A stretch of DNA of 10,301 nucleotides from JAGOGN01 sp036652735. GTDB taxonomy: Bacteria; Bacillota; Clostridia; Lachnospirales; Lachnospiraceae. The stretch covers positions 1 through 10,301 of the forward strand of contig JAVVVI010000049.1 in assembly GCA_036652735.1 (NCBI GenBank). Reading direction: 5' to 3'. The position numbers and the translations under genes are program-made. The notes below the pieces were generated by a model, which did not search any database, was not told where the DNA came from, and saw only the letters and a list, made by a program, of their open reading frames with translations. This document shows positions 1 to 7,725 of this stretch, piece after piece. Each line of letters starts with the position of its first letter. Positions within the stretch are counted from its first letter, which is position 1.

Positions 1-30
1 AAAATATCAAACTATTGTCTATTTTTAATA

Positions 31-59
31 TTGACATGATAAAATAGGCATAGTATGAT
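31..59 (+). promoter_or_regulatory. Promoter of the lysine-fermentation operon
   Basis: A perfect -35 hexamer TTGACA (31-36) is followed, after exactly 17 bases, by the near-consensus -10 hexamer TATGAT (54-59). This is a strong housekeeping sigma-A type promoter. Transcription should begin near 65-67, placing the whole riboswitch aptamer in the transcript and leaving a leader of nearly 290 nt before the kal start codon. No other good promoter is seen before kal, so this should drive the six-gene operon. Confidence 0.85.
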
Positions 60-96
60 TAGAGTATTACAATACAAGTAAATAAGGAAACCAAAA

Positions 97-265
97 CAAT
101 AGAGGCGCAGATTATGAGGTATCTTTCAGTCGTTAAGGAGAGGCACATCCGATACTGGGAGAGAATGCATCGTTTGCCGAAAGCCAAAACTCGTGTTTGA
201 GTAATGGCTTGGGCTCTGGGCTCAGCGCTCAGTTCCTGTCATGTAAATTACATGGAGCACTATTG
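97..265 (+). ncRNA. Lysine riboswitch (L-box) aptamer
   Basis: The 169-nt element shows the conserved landmarks of the lysine riboswitch in order. Helix P1 pairs CAATAG (97-102) with CTATTG (260-265) perfectly. The conserved AGAGGCGC (101-108) follows. A GAGGTATC segment (116-123) pairs through GTATC with GATAC (151-155) in P2. The core GCCGAAAG lies at 176-183. P3 pairs AAGCCA (181-186) with TGGCTT (205-210). P4 pairs CTGGG (216-220) with CTCAG (228-232). P5 pairs CATG (240-243) with CATG (251-254), inside the typical CTGTCA...TGGAG...CTAT ending. Size and order match the Bacillus lysC leader as I remember it. The family binds L-lysine with high selectivity. It sits directly upstream of lysine-degrading genes rather than biosynthetic ones, so the expected response is induction by lysine. 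Confidence 0.93.
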
Positions 266-298
266 AACAAGCAGTGATTTGTTCGGTGGTGTTTTTTT
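258..298 (+). terminator. Riboswitch-controlled intrinsic terminator overlapping P1
   Basis: Positions 258-270 pair with 279-291 in an uninterrupted 13-bp helix that includes three G-U pairs. The loop is 271-278 and seven T follow at 292-298. The left arm contains CTATTG (260-265), which is also the 3' strand of aptamer helix P1. The two structures cannot coexist. With lysine bound, P1 is stabilised and the terminator cannot form; without lysine the terminator can fold. No separate antiterminator is needed, so the predicted logic is lysine-on. The mechanism is inferred from pairing alone, and no folding energies were computed. Confidence 0.8.
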
Positions 299-353
299 GT
301 TTTATGAAAACAAAGCCGGCAATGAACGGCACAACAACAAGGAGGAAATAAAT

Positions 354-734
354 ATGAAATCAGTAATTCGTTTGAGAATGAGTGCACATGATGCACATTA
401 CGGTGGTAACTTAGTGGATGGGGCAAGAATGTTAGGGCTCTTTGGGGATGTCGCAACAGAACTCCTTATCCAGAATGATGGAGATGAGGGCTTGTTTAAG
501 GCTTATGATGAAGTGGAATTTATGGCACCGGTATATGCCGGAGATTATATTGAGGCAGTAGGAGAAATCGTATCTATGGGAAATACGTCCCGTAAGATGA
601 AGTTTGAAGCAAGAAAAGTGATTGCACCACGTCCTGACCTGAATGACTCCGCTTGTGATATTTTGGAGACACCAATTGTTGTATGCCGTGCCAGTGGTAC
701 CTGTGTTGTTCCAAAAGACAAACAGCGTAAATAA
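354..734 (+). CDS. kal: 3-aminobutyryl-CoA ammonia-lyase
   Basis: This 126-residue protein catalyses the last dedicated step of lysine fermentation: L-3-aminobutyryl-CoA to crotonyl-CoA plus ammonia. The length and the segments HDAHYGGNLVDG (about residues 12-23) and FMAPVYAGDYIE (about 56-67) fit the small hot-dog-fold Kal family. The gene is first in the operon, directly followed by kce, the enzyme that supplies its substrate, which supports the assignment. The start at 354 is chosen because AGGAGGA (340-346) lies seven bases upstream. An in-frame TTG at 279 would put the start inside the riboswitch terminator and lacks a ribosome binding site. Expression should depend on read-through of that terminator. 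The protein should be cytoplasmic, with no signal or membrane segment seen. Confidence 0.92.
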   Translation: MKSVIRLRMSAHDAHYGGNLVDGARMLGLFGDVATELLIQNDGDEGLFKAYDEVEFMAPVYAGDYIEAVGEIVSMGNTSRKMKFEARKVIAPRPDLNDSACDILETPIVVCRASGTCVVPKDKQRK

Positions 735-746
735 AAGGAGACAGAT

Positions 747-1565
747 ATGGACAAATTAATTATTACAGCCTGCATTTGTGGAGCAGAAGTAACAAAGGAA
801 CACAATCCGGCAGTACCGTACACTGTTCTTGAAATGGCAAGAGAAGCAAGAGCGGCATATGACGCAGGAGCATCCCTGATCCATATTCATGTTCGTGAAG
901 ATGATGGAACACCTACACAAAGTAAAGCTCGATTTGAAGAATGTTTAAATGCAATTAGGGAAGTGTGCCCAGATGCTATTCTTCAGGTATCCACCGGCGG
1001 AGCAGTTGGTATGAGCAATGATGAAAGACTGCAGCCCCTTCTATTAAATCCTGAAATGGCTACGCTTGATTGTGGAACCTGTAATTTTGGTGGAGATGAA
1101 GTGTTTGTGAATACAGAGAATATGATCAAAGACTTTGCAATGAAGATGAATGAGAGAAATTGCAAACCTGAGATTGAAGTATTCGACAAAGGTATGATTG
1201 ATATGGCAATTCGTTTAAATAAAAAAGGAATTATAAAGTCTCCAATGCACTTTGATTTTGTTATGGGTGTGAATGGGGGAATCTCAGCCGAAGCAAGAGA
1301 TTTGGTCTTTATGGCAGAGAGCATTCCGGCAGGTTCTACCTGGACAGTTGCAGGAGTGGGAAGAAATCAGTTTCCAATGGCTGCAATGGGAATCCTAATG
1401 GGTGGTCATGTGCGAGTTGGATTTGAGGATAATGTCTATATTGAAAAAGGAGTGCCGGCAAAATCCAATGGAGAATTGGTGATGAGAGTGGTAAGACTTG
1501 CAAGAGAGCTTGGAAGAGAGATTGCTACACCGGACGAAGCAAGAGCGATTTTAGGACTGAAATAG
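747..1565 (+). CDS. kce: 3-keto-5-aminohexanoate cleavage enzyme
   Basis: A 272-residue member of the BKACE (DUF849) family of zinc-dependent TIM-barrel beta-keto acid cleavage enzymes. Kce condenses 5-amino-3-oxohexanoate with acetyl-CoA and splits it to acetoacetate and L-3-aminobutyryl-CoA. The zinc-ligand pair HIH is visible as H46 and H48, the same numbers I recall for characterised Kce. E14 in CGAEVTKE and the late acidic segment GFEDN (E227, D228), near the third metal ligand of the family, are also present. BKACE enzymes differ in substrate, but position between kal and kdd makes the lysine-pathway role very likely. AGGAG (736-740) precedes the ATG, and the gap from kal is only 12 bases. 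Confidence 0.94.
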   Translation: MDKLIITACICGAEVTKEHNPAVPYTVLEMAREARAAYDAGASLIHIHVREDDGTPTQSKARFEECLNAIREVCPDAILQVSTGGAVGMSNDERLQPLLLNPEMATLDCGTCNFGGDEVFVNTENMIKDFAMKMNERNCKPEIEVFDKGMIDMAIRLNKKGIIKSPMHFDFVMGVNGGISAEARDLVFMAESIPAGSTWTVAGVGRNQFPMAAMGILMGGHVRVGFEDNVYIEKGVPAKSNGELVMRVVRLARELGREIATPDEARAILGLK

Positions 1566-1610
1566 AAACAAAACGGGAATCATTAGAAAAGAAAATCAGG
1601 AGGTTTTATA

Positions 1611-2651
1611 ATGGCAATTAAAGGAAATAAATATGGAACACATCGTGTGATTTCACCAAAGGGTGTATTGACACAGGCAGCAGAGGTTGTAGATAATGAT
1701 ATGACAAAACAGTACTCCAATGAGATTATTTGTAACGTGAGTGCATTAAATGTAGATAGTGCTTCTTTTACACAGATAGAAGAAGCTTGTGGACATAGTG
1801 AAGAAAAAATCCAGGAGATGATATTGGATATTGTAGCAAAAAGAGGAAAAATGCAAAATCCGGTTACCGGATCCGGCGGAATGTTTATTGGTACGGTTCA
1901 ATATATTGGAGAAGATTTAACCGATACCGGATTAAAGGTAGGAGATAAAATCGCATCTTTAGTTTCATTATCCTTAACACCACTTAAAATCAATCAGATT
2001 AAAAAAATACATTCGGAGATTGATCGTGTAGATGTAGATGCCCAGGCGGTTTTATTTGAAAGTGCTCTTTATTGTAAATTACCGGAAGACATGAGTGAAC
2101 CCCTTGCACTTGCTGCACTGGATGTAGCAGGAGCTCCGGCACAGACCGCAAAATTAGTACAGTCCGGCAACTCCGTATTGATTCTTGGAGCAGCAGGAAA
2201 ATCCGGAACATTATGCTGTTATGAAGCAAGCAAACGAGTAGGACCTACAGGAAGAGTGGTTGGTCTGGTTTACAGTGAAACAGAGAAAAATGACCTTGCA
2301 GCAATTGGATGCTGTAATGAAATTATAATGGCAGATGCAACAAAACCGGTAGATGTATTGGAGAAATCACTGGCAGTAAATAATGGCAGAGAATATGATG
2401 TATCTATTTGCTGCGTAAATGTGAATTCTTGTGAAATGTCTGCAATTTTACCGGTAAGAGATAATGGAACCGTTTATTTCTTCTCGATGTCAACCAGCTT
2501 TACAAAAGCAGCACTTGGAGCAGAGGGATGCGGAAAAGACATTAATATGATTATTGGTAATGGATATACAAAAGGCCATGCTGAAATTACATTAAATGAG
2601 CTTCGTGAGAGTGAAAAAATAAGACAAATGTTTGACAAAAAATATTTATAA
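1611..2651 (+). CDS. kdd: L-erythro-3,5-diaminohexanoate dehydrogenase
   Basis: A 346-residue cytoplasmic oxidoreductase that oxidatively deaminates 3,5-diaminohexanoate to 5-amino-3-oxohexanoate, releasing ammonia and producing NAD(P)H. The C-terminal half has a medium-chain dehydrogenase-like Rossmann fold: LILGAAGKSGT (about residues 190-200) is the dinucleotide-binding glycine loop. The N-terminal region, starting GNKYGTHRVISPKG, resembles known Kdd proteins. No zinc-ligand pattern of classical alcohol dehydrogenases is evident. A perfect AGGAGG (1598-1603) supports the ATG at 1611. The 45-base gap from kce holds no hairpin that I can see, so the operon should continue through it. The reaction links KamDE (upstream step) to Kce (downstream step). 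Confidence 0.92.
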   Translation: MAIKGNKYGTHRVISPKGVLTQAAEVVDNDMTKQYSNEIICNVSALNVDSASFTQIEEACGHSEEKIQEMILDIVAKRGKMQNPVTGSGGMFIGTVQYIGEDLTDTGLKVGDKIASLVSLSLTPLKINQIKKIHSEIDRVDVDAQAVLFESALYCKLPEDMSEPLALAALDVAGAPAQTAKLVQSGNSVLILGAAGKSGTLCCYEASKRVGPTGRVVGLVYSETEKNDLAAIGCCNEIIMADATKPVDVLEKSLAVNNGREYDVSICCVNVNSCEMSAILPVRDNGTVYFFSMSTSFTKAALGAEGCGKDINMIIGNGYTKGHAEITLNELRESEKIRQMFDKKYL

Positions 2652-2671
2652 AAGAGAAGGAGGTAATATTT

Positions 2672-3931
2672 ATGGCAACAACAAGACACAGCAGAGCAAA
2701 TGGATTGTTTACAAATGTACCGGATGAACAGTGGAATGACTGGCACTGGCAGGTACAGAACAGAATTGAAACAGTAGATGACCTGAAGAAATTTGTAAAC
2801 CTTACGCCGGAAGAAGAAGAAGGGGTTGTAAAATGCCTGACTACACTGCGTATGGCAATTACACCGTATTATATGTCTTTGATCGACTTAAATGATCCAC
2901 ATGATCCGGTTCGTAAGCAGGCAATTCCAACAGCAGCAGAATTATATCAGTCCGGTGCGGACTTATTGGACCCATTGCATGAAGATACGGATTCACCGGT
3001 AAAAGGATTAACACACCGTTATCCGGATCGTGTACTTTTCCTTACAACAGACAAGTGTTCTATGTATTGCCGTCACTGTACCAGAAGACGTTTTGCAGGA
3101 CAATCGGACACCAGTGTTCCAAGAGAGCAGATTGATCAATGTATTGAATATATTAGAGAGCATGAAGAAGTTCGTGACGTATTATTATCCGGAGGAGATG
3201 TGCTTTTATTATCCGATGCGCAGCTGGAGTACATTATCTCAGAACTACGAAAAATTGAACACGTACAGATTGTGCGTTTGGGTTCCCGTACACCGGTTGT
3301 TATGCCACAGAGAATTACACCGGAATTATGCAATATGCTTAAAAAGTATCACCCAATCTGGTTGAATACGCACTTCAATCATCCAAATGAGATTACAGAA
3401 GAGAGCGCAAGAGCTTGTGCAATGTTGGCAGATGCAGGTATTCCTTTGGGCAATCAGTCCGTGTTATTGGCAGGAGTCAATGACTGCGTTCATGTAATGA
3501 AGAAATTAGTGCAGGATTTAACGGCCATTCGTGTACGCCCATACTATATTTACCAGTGTGATTTATCTATGGGACTTGAGCATTTCAGAACACCTGTATC
3601 CAAGGGAATTGAGATTATAGAGGCACTAAGAGGCCATACATCGGGATACGCAGTACCTACGTTTGTAGTAGACGCACCGGGCGGCGGCGGTAAGACACCG
3701 GTTATGCCTAATTATGTTATTTCTCAGACACCACATAAGGTCATTTTAAGGAATTTTGAAGGTGTAATCACAACCTATACAGAACCGGATCATTATGAAG
3801 AAACCTGTCAATGTGATGTTTGCAAGGGCAAGCGTAAGGTTGAACTTGTAGGTGTTGCCGGACTGGAACGCGGGCAGAGAATGAGCTTAGAACCAAGTAA
3901 TCTGGCACGTTTACAAAGAGGTCACAACTAA
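2672..3931 (+). CDS. kamA: Lysine 2,3-aminomutase
   Basis: A 419-residue radical SAM, PLP-dependent enzyme that interconverts L-lysine and L-beta-lysine, the entry step of this pathway. The iron-sulfur motif CSMYCRHC is at C129, C133 and C136. The PLP lysine is K341 in GGGGKTPV, with the substrate-binding aspartate D334 seven residues before it. The C-terminal zinc-site cysteines appear in CQCDVC (C379, C381, C384). All these sit at a constant +4 offset from the Clostridium subterminale enzyme as I remember it, and long blocks such as LHEDTDSPV and WLNTHFNHPNEITEES look identical. It is therefore the catabolic long form, not the EpmB-like paralogue. AAGGAGGT (2657-2664) is a near-perfect ribosome binding site. 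The iron-sulfur cluster implies an oxygen-sensitive enzyme and an anaerobic host. Confidence 0.97.
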   Translation: MATTRHSRANGLFTNVPDEQWNDWHWQVQNRIETVDDLKKFVNLTPEEEEGVVKCLTTLRMAITPYYMSLIDLNDPHDPVRKQAIPTAAELYQSGADLLDPLHEDTDSPVKGLTHRYPDRVLFLTTDKCSMYCRHCTRRRFAGQSDTSVPREQIDQCIEYIREHEEVRDVLLSGGDVLLLSDAQLEYIISELRKIEHVQIVRLGSRTPVVMPQRITPELCNMLKKYHPIWLNTHFNHPNEITEESARACAMLADAGIPLGNQSVLLAGVNDCVHVMKKLVQDLTAIRVRPYYIYQCDLSMGLEHFRTPVSKGIEIIEALRGHTSGYAVPTFVVDAPGGGGKTPVMPNYVISQTPHKVILRNFEGVITTYTEPDHYEETCQCDVCKGKRKVELVGVAGLERGQRMSLEPSNLARLQRGHN

Positions 3932-3957
3932 ATTCTAATAGAATTGAGGAAAAAAGA

Positions 3958-5517
3958 ATGACAAGTAAATTAAATTTGAATCAGGGTTTGGTAGACCAGG
4001 CACGCTCCAGTGCACATAAAGTGGCCATGGACGTGCAGGGATTCATTGAATTACATACTACGGTTACAGTAGAACGTGCAATTTGCCGTTTGCTGGGAAT
4101 AGATGGAATTAACCAGGTAGAAGCACCACTTCCGAATATTGTGGTGGATCACTTAATGGAAAAAAATGCATTATCCGGTGGAGTAGCTTTTTACCTTGGA
4201 AATGCAATGGTTGATACGGGATGTACACCACAGGAAATCGCTGAAAAAATTAGTGAGGGACAACTTGATTTAACCAAGATTCAGGTACATGAACAGTCTC
4301 AGATTCAGGAAGCCATTCACGTGCAGGCCAAGAAAATGATGGACAAAATACAAAAAAATGTGGCTGTTCGTGAGGATTTTATAAAAGAACATGGGGATAA
4401 AGAAGGCGCATACCTCTATGTTATTGTTGCAACAGGAAATATCTATGAAGATATTATTCAGGCAAAAGCAGCAGCAAAACAAGGCGCAGACATTATAGCA
4501 GTTATACGTACCACAGGTCAGAGTTTGCTGGATTATGTTCCATATGGAGCGACTACGGAAGGATTTGGTGGAACCTATGCAACACAGGAGAACTTCCGAT
4601 TAATGCGTGAGGCGCTGGATGAAGTAGGAAATGAAGAAGGACGTTATATTCGTCTTTGCAACTATTGTTCCGGCTTGTGTATGCCGGAGATTGCAGCAAT
4701 GGGAGCAATTGAACGACTGGATGTTATGCTCAATGATGCATTGTATGGCATTTTATTCCGAGACATCAATATGCAGAGAACGTTAATTGACCAGTATTTT
4801 TCAAGGGTAATCAATAGCTATGCAGGGGTTATTATTAACTCAGGTGAAGACAATTACCTGACAACAGCAGATGCAGTGGAAGAGGCACATACGGTTCTTG
4901 CATCTCAGTTCTTAAACGAGCAGTTTGCCTTATGTGCAGGATTAAAAGAAGAGCAGCAGGGACTGGGACATGCTTTTGAGATTACACCGGACCTGGAGAA
5001 TGGATTTTTATTTGAGCTGGCACAGGCGCAGATGGCAAGAGAGATTTTTCCAAAAGCACCATTAAAATATATGCCTCCAACCAAATTTATGACAGGTAAT
5101 ATTTTCAGAGGACATGTGCAGGATGCATTGTTTAATATGGTGACGACTATGACAAACCAGAAGCTGCATCTGCTTGGAATGATGACAGAAGCAATTCACA
5201 CACCATTTATGTCAGACCGTGCACTTGCAATTGAAAATGCACAGTATATAGAGAGAACAATGAAAGACTTTGGAGATGAAATTGTATACAAGGAAGGCGG
5301 AATTATGCAGTCCCGTGCCAATGAAGTCTTGACAAAAGCGGCTGATTTATTAAAAACGATTGAGGAACAGGGAATGTTCGCAACCTTAGAAGCAGGTACC
5401 TTTGCAGACATTAAACGTCCAAGGGATGGTGGAAAAGGATTAGCGGGTGTTGTTACAAAAGATGAGATCTACTTCAATCCATTTATTGATTTAATGAAAG
5501 GGGGCGCAAACGAATGA
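3958..5517 (+). CDS. kamD: Lysine 5,6-aminomutase, alpha subunit
   Basis: The 519-residue large subunit of the adenosylcobalamin- and PLP-dependent aminomutase that converts L-beta-lysine to 3,5-diaminohexanoate (and D-lysine to 2,5-diaminohexanoate). It forms the TIM-barrel that holds PLP. Residues I recall as PLP contacts in the Clostridium sticklandii structure occur here at the same numbers: R184 and S189 in RTTGQS, S238 in CNYCSG, and Y263 and R268 in LYGILFR. The catalytic lysine comes from the partner KamE. The gap from kamA is only 26 bases, with GAGGA (3946-3950) as ribosome binding site. In other lysine fermenters kamB and kamC lie at this junction; here there is no room for them. 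The stop overlaps the kamE start. Confidence 0.96.
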   Translation: MTSKLNLNQGLVDQARSSAHKVAMDVQGFIELHTTVTVERAICRLLGIDGINQVEAPLPNIVVDHLMEKNALSGGVAFYLGNAMVDTGCTPQEIAEKISEGQLDLTKIQVHEQSQIQEAIHVQAKKMMDKIQKNVAVREDFIKEHGDKEGAYLYVIVATGNIYEDIIQAKAAAKQGADIIAVIRTTGQSLLDYVPYGATTEGFGGTYATQENFRLMREALDEVGNEEGRYIRLCNYCSGLCMPEIAAMGAIERLDVMLNDALYGILFRDINMQRTLIDQYFSRVINSYAGVIINSGEDNYLTTADAVEEAHTVLASQFLNEQFALCAGLKEEQQGLGHAFEITPDLENGFLFELAQAQMAREIFPKAPLKYMPPTKFMTGNIFRGHVQDALFNMVTTMTNQKLHLLGMMTEAIHTPFMSDRALAIENAQYIERTMKDFGDEIVYKEGGIMQSRANEVLTKAADLLKTIEEQGMFATLEAGTFADIKRPRDGGKGLAGVVTKDEIYFNPFIDLMKGGANE

Positions 5518-6302
5518 GCTCAGGACTTTATAATATGCACCAGGCAACGTTTGACAAAACATTAGATTTAACAAAAATCCGCCCTTATGGAGATACAATG
5601 AATGATGGTAAGGTTCAAATGAGCTTTACCCTGCCAATTCCCAATGATGATAAAGGGGAAGAGGCTGCAAGGCAGTTGGCAAAAAAAATGGGACTTGAGG
5701 ATGTGAACATCGCTTATCGCCATGCACTTGACAAAGAATTTACCATGTATGTGGTTTATGGCAGCTGCCAGCACACGGTTGATTATACTGAAATTCATGT
5801 TCAGACTGTGGAAGAAGAGACCATGAGTATGGAAGAAGTAGATGACTATATCAAAGAGAACATTGGACGAAAAATTGTGGTTGTGGGAGCCTCTACCGGA
5901 ACAGATGCCCATACGGTAGGAATTGACGCAGTCATGAACCGAAAAGGATTTGCCGGTCATTATGGATTGGAACGTTACGAGATGATCGAAGGAATTAACC
6001 TTGGAAGCCAGATTCCAAATGAAGAATTTATTGCCAAGGGAAAAGAACTTCATGCAGATGTGCTTTTAGTATCCCAAACGGTTACGCAGAAGGATATCCA
6101 CATTGAGAATCTCACCAACCTGGTAGAACTTCTGGAGGCAGAGGGAATGCGTGATCAGTTCGTACTTTGCTGCGGAGGTGCAAGAATTACCCACGAACTT
6201 GCAAAAGAACTTGGTTATGATGCAGGTTTCGGCGCAGGAAAATTTGCAGAAGACGTTGCAACATTTGCGGTAACGGAACTGGTAAAACGTGGAATTAAAT
6301 AA
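5514..6302 (+). CDS. kamE: Lysine 5,6-aminomutase, beta subunit
   Basis: The 262-residue small subunit that binds adenosylcobalamin and gives the lysine forming the Schiff base with PLP. The base-off cobalamin motif DxHxxG appears as DAHTVG with H133, and K144 follows eleven residues later in VMNRKG. Both numbers match those I recall for the C. sticklandii enzyme, which supports the chosen start. The C-terminal Rossmann-like part contains LLVSQTVTQK and VLCCGGARI, typical of B12 domains. The ATG overlaps the kamD stop as ATGA (5514-5517), with a GAAAGGGGG-type ribosome binding site inside the end of kamD, so translation of the two subunits is probably coupled. It is the last gene of the operon; a terminator lies just after it. 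Confidence 0.97.
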   Translation: MSSGLYNMHQATFDKTLDLTKIRPYGDTMNDGKVQMSFTLPIPNDDKGEEAARQLAKKMGLEDVNIAYRHALDKEFTMYVVYGSCQHTVDYTEIHVQTVEEETMSMEEVDDYIKENIGRKIVVVGASTGTDAHTVGIDAVMNRKGFAGHYGLERYEMIEGINLGSQIPNEEFIAKGKELHADVLLVSQTVTQKDIHIENLTNLVELLEAEGMRDQFVLCCGGARITHELAKELGYDAGFGAGKFAEDVATFAVTELVKRGIK

Positions 6303-6318
6303 AAAAGAATAATGATGG

Positions 6319-6354
6319 AAAGCCCGGTTCTGTATTAGCCAGAATCGGGCTTTT
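6319..6354 (+). terminator. Intrinsic terminator ending the kal-kamE operon
   Basis: AAAGCCCGGTTCTG (6319-6332) pairs with CAGAATCGGGCTTT (6340-6353) with one G-U pair and a 7-base loop. The helix runs into TTTT and is preceded by A-rich sequence on the other side, so it could work in both directions. It starts about 17 bases after the kamE stop and separates the lysine operon from the next promoter. Confidence 0.9.
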
Positions 6355-6363
6355 AAAATTATA

Positions 6364-6392
6364 TTGATTATATGCTGCAGTATCGTTATAAT
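6364..6392 (+). promoter_or_regulatory. Promoter of the aminopeptidase-regulator unit
   Basis: TTGATT (6364-6369) and a perfect TATAAT (6387-6392) are separated by exactly 17 bases. Transcription would begin near 6399, leaving a short leader before the ATG at 6446. Lying right after the kamE terminator, it shows that the downstream genes form a separate transcription unit. Confidence 0.8.
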
Positions 6393-6445
6393 AAAAAAAG
6401 AGATTCATTAAATAAGAAGTCTATATTAGGAGAGAGAGGAATTGT

Positions 6446-7696
6446 ATGGAAAGAGAAGCATTAAACAAAAGAAGAGAGAATGTATTGGAAAAAATGGAAA
6501 ATGGCAGTGTTATGATTCTGTATTCCGGAATTGAATTGCATGTTAGCGCAGACGAATATTTTCAGTTTGAAGTTAACAAGAACTTTTTTTACCTCACAGG
6601 TATTGCAAGAGATCATATGATTTTATTCCTTGATAAAACAAATCCGGAGAAACCACGCCAGGAACTTTATATAGAGCAAGCGGATCCGAAAGATGAAAAA
6701 TGGTTTGGGAAAAAGCTTACTTTGGAAGAGGCAAAAGAGGAAAGTGGAATTTCATCTGTTTCGTATTTGTCGGCATTTACCAATAAATTACAGCGAATGA
6801 TTACGGATTGTCAGATAGAAGCAGCATACTTTGATACGTATCGTGAAACTACAGCAGATCTTCCGGATTACAATTGTATTAAGGCACAGGAATTTGCTCA
6901 AAATTATGTCGGACTTCCTGTAAAAAATGCATCCCCAATTATTGCTTATTTAAGAATGGCAAAGGATGAGGAAGAGATTGCGAAGATTCAAAAAGCTGTG
7001 GACATTACCCAGGCAGGACTGCTGGATGTGATGCATACATTAAAACCGGGAATGTATGAATATCAGGCACAGGCTAATTATGAATATCGTATTAAATATT
7101 TAGGATCCAGTGGACCATCTTTTCAAACAATAGCAGGAAGTGGATACAATGGAACGATGCTCCATTATGAAACAAATCAATGCCTGTGTAAAGATGGAGA
7201 TTTATTATTAATGGATCTTGGGTCAAAATATGAAGGATATTGTTCGGATATTACCAGAACCTATCCAATTAATGGAACGTTTACTCCAAGACAAAAGCAG
7301 ATTTATGACATTGTTCTGAAGGCAAATGAAACCATAGCAAAAGAAGCAAGGCCGGGAGTTACAACAAGGGAATTAAATGAAATTTGCGAAAAGGTATTAG
7401 CTCGGGGGTTGATGGATCTTGGTATTATAGAAAAAGAGGAAGAACTGAGTACCTACTATATGCATGGAGTATCCCATCATCTGGGATTAGATGTACATGA
7501 TGTTACGCATATTGATGGAGTAAAACTGCGTCCGGGAGCTGTAATTTCCAATGAGCCAGGTCTTTATATTGAAGAGGAAAATATTGGAATTCGAATTGAG
7601 GACGATCTATTGATTACAGAAGATGGCTGCAGGGTGTTATCAAAGAATATTATAAAGACAACTGAAGAAATAGAAGCAGCTATGAAATCAAGATAA
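6446..7696 (+). CDS. M24-family Xaa-Pro aminopeptidase
   Basis: A 416-residue metallopeptidase of the aminopeptidase P type, which removes the N-terminal residue from peptides with proline in second position. An N-terminal AMP_N-like domain (about 1-170, starting with the RRENVLEKM segment) precedes the pita-bread catalytic domain. The five dimetal ligands are visible: D257 in LMDLGS, D268 in CSDITRT, H344 in HGVSHHLGLDVHD, E370 in SNEPGLY and E385 in GIRIEDD. The spacing between the two glutamates is shorter than in E. coli PepP. No signal peptide is seen, so it should be cytoplasmic and help to recycle imported peptides. AGGAGAGAGAGGA (6428-6440) supports the start. The specificity is inferred from family membership; other M24 activities such as dipeptidase cannot be ruled out. 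Confidence 0.9.
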   Translation: MEREALNKRRENVLEKMENGSVMILYSGIELHVSADEYFQFEVNKNFFYLTGIARDHMILFLDKTNPEKPRQELYIEQADPKDEKWFGKKLTLEEAKEESGISSVSYLSAFTNKLQRMITDCQIEAAYFDTYRETTADLPDYNCIKAQEFAQNYVGLPVKNASPIIAYLRMAKDEEEIAKIQKAVDITQAGLLDVMHTLKPGMYEYQAQANYEYRIKYLGSSGPSFQTIAGSGYNGTMLHYETNQCLCKDGDLLLMDLGSKYEGYCSDITRTYPINGTFTPRQKQIYDIVLKANETIAKEARPGVTTRELNEICEKVLARGLMDLGIIEKEEELSTYYMHGVSHHLGLDVHDVTHIDGVKLRPGAVISNEPGLYIEEENIGIRIEDDLLITEDGCRVLSKNIIKTTEEIEAAMKSR

Positions 7697-7725
7697 CAGA
7701 AGGAAAAGGAAGAGGTGGTGCAGAG

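Noticed and set aside
64..75. Inverted repeat GTATT-AC-AATAC near the predicted transcription start
   Set aside because: Only five bases per arm with a two-base centre in AT-rich DNA; too short to call an operator without conservation data.
315..330. GCCG-N8-CGGC hairpin between the terminator and the kal ribosome binding site
   Set aside because: Only four base pairs, with no T-tract and no overlap with the ribosome binding site; not enough to claim a second regulatory layer.
279..353. In-frame TTG extension of kal, adding 25 residues at the N-terminus
   Set aside because: It would begin inside the riboswitch terminator and lacks a ribosome binding site, whereas the ATG at 354 has AGGAGGA at ideal spacing and gives the usual Kal length.
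229..456. Minus-strand open frame across the riboswitch and kal start
   Set aside because: It has no recognisable protein features, is rich in His, Cys and Phe, and is explained by the structured leader and the real gene on the + strand.
3030..3365. Second + strand frame inside kamA
   Set aside because: It is fully contained in the highly conserved kamA coding region and its translation has no recognisable features; a shadow frame.
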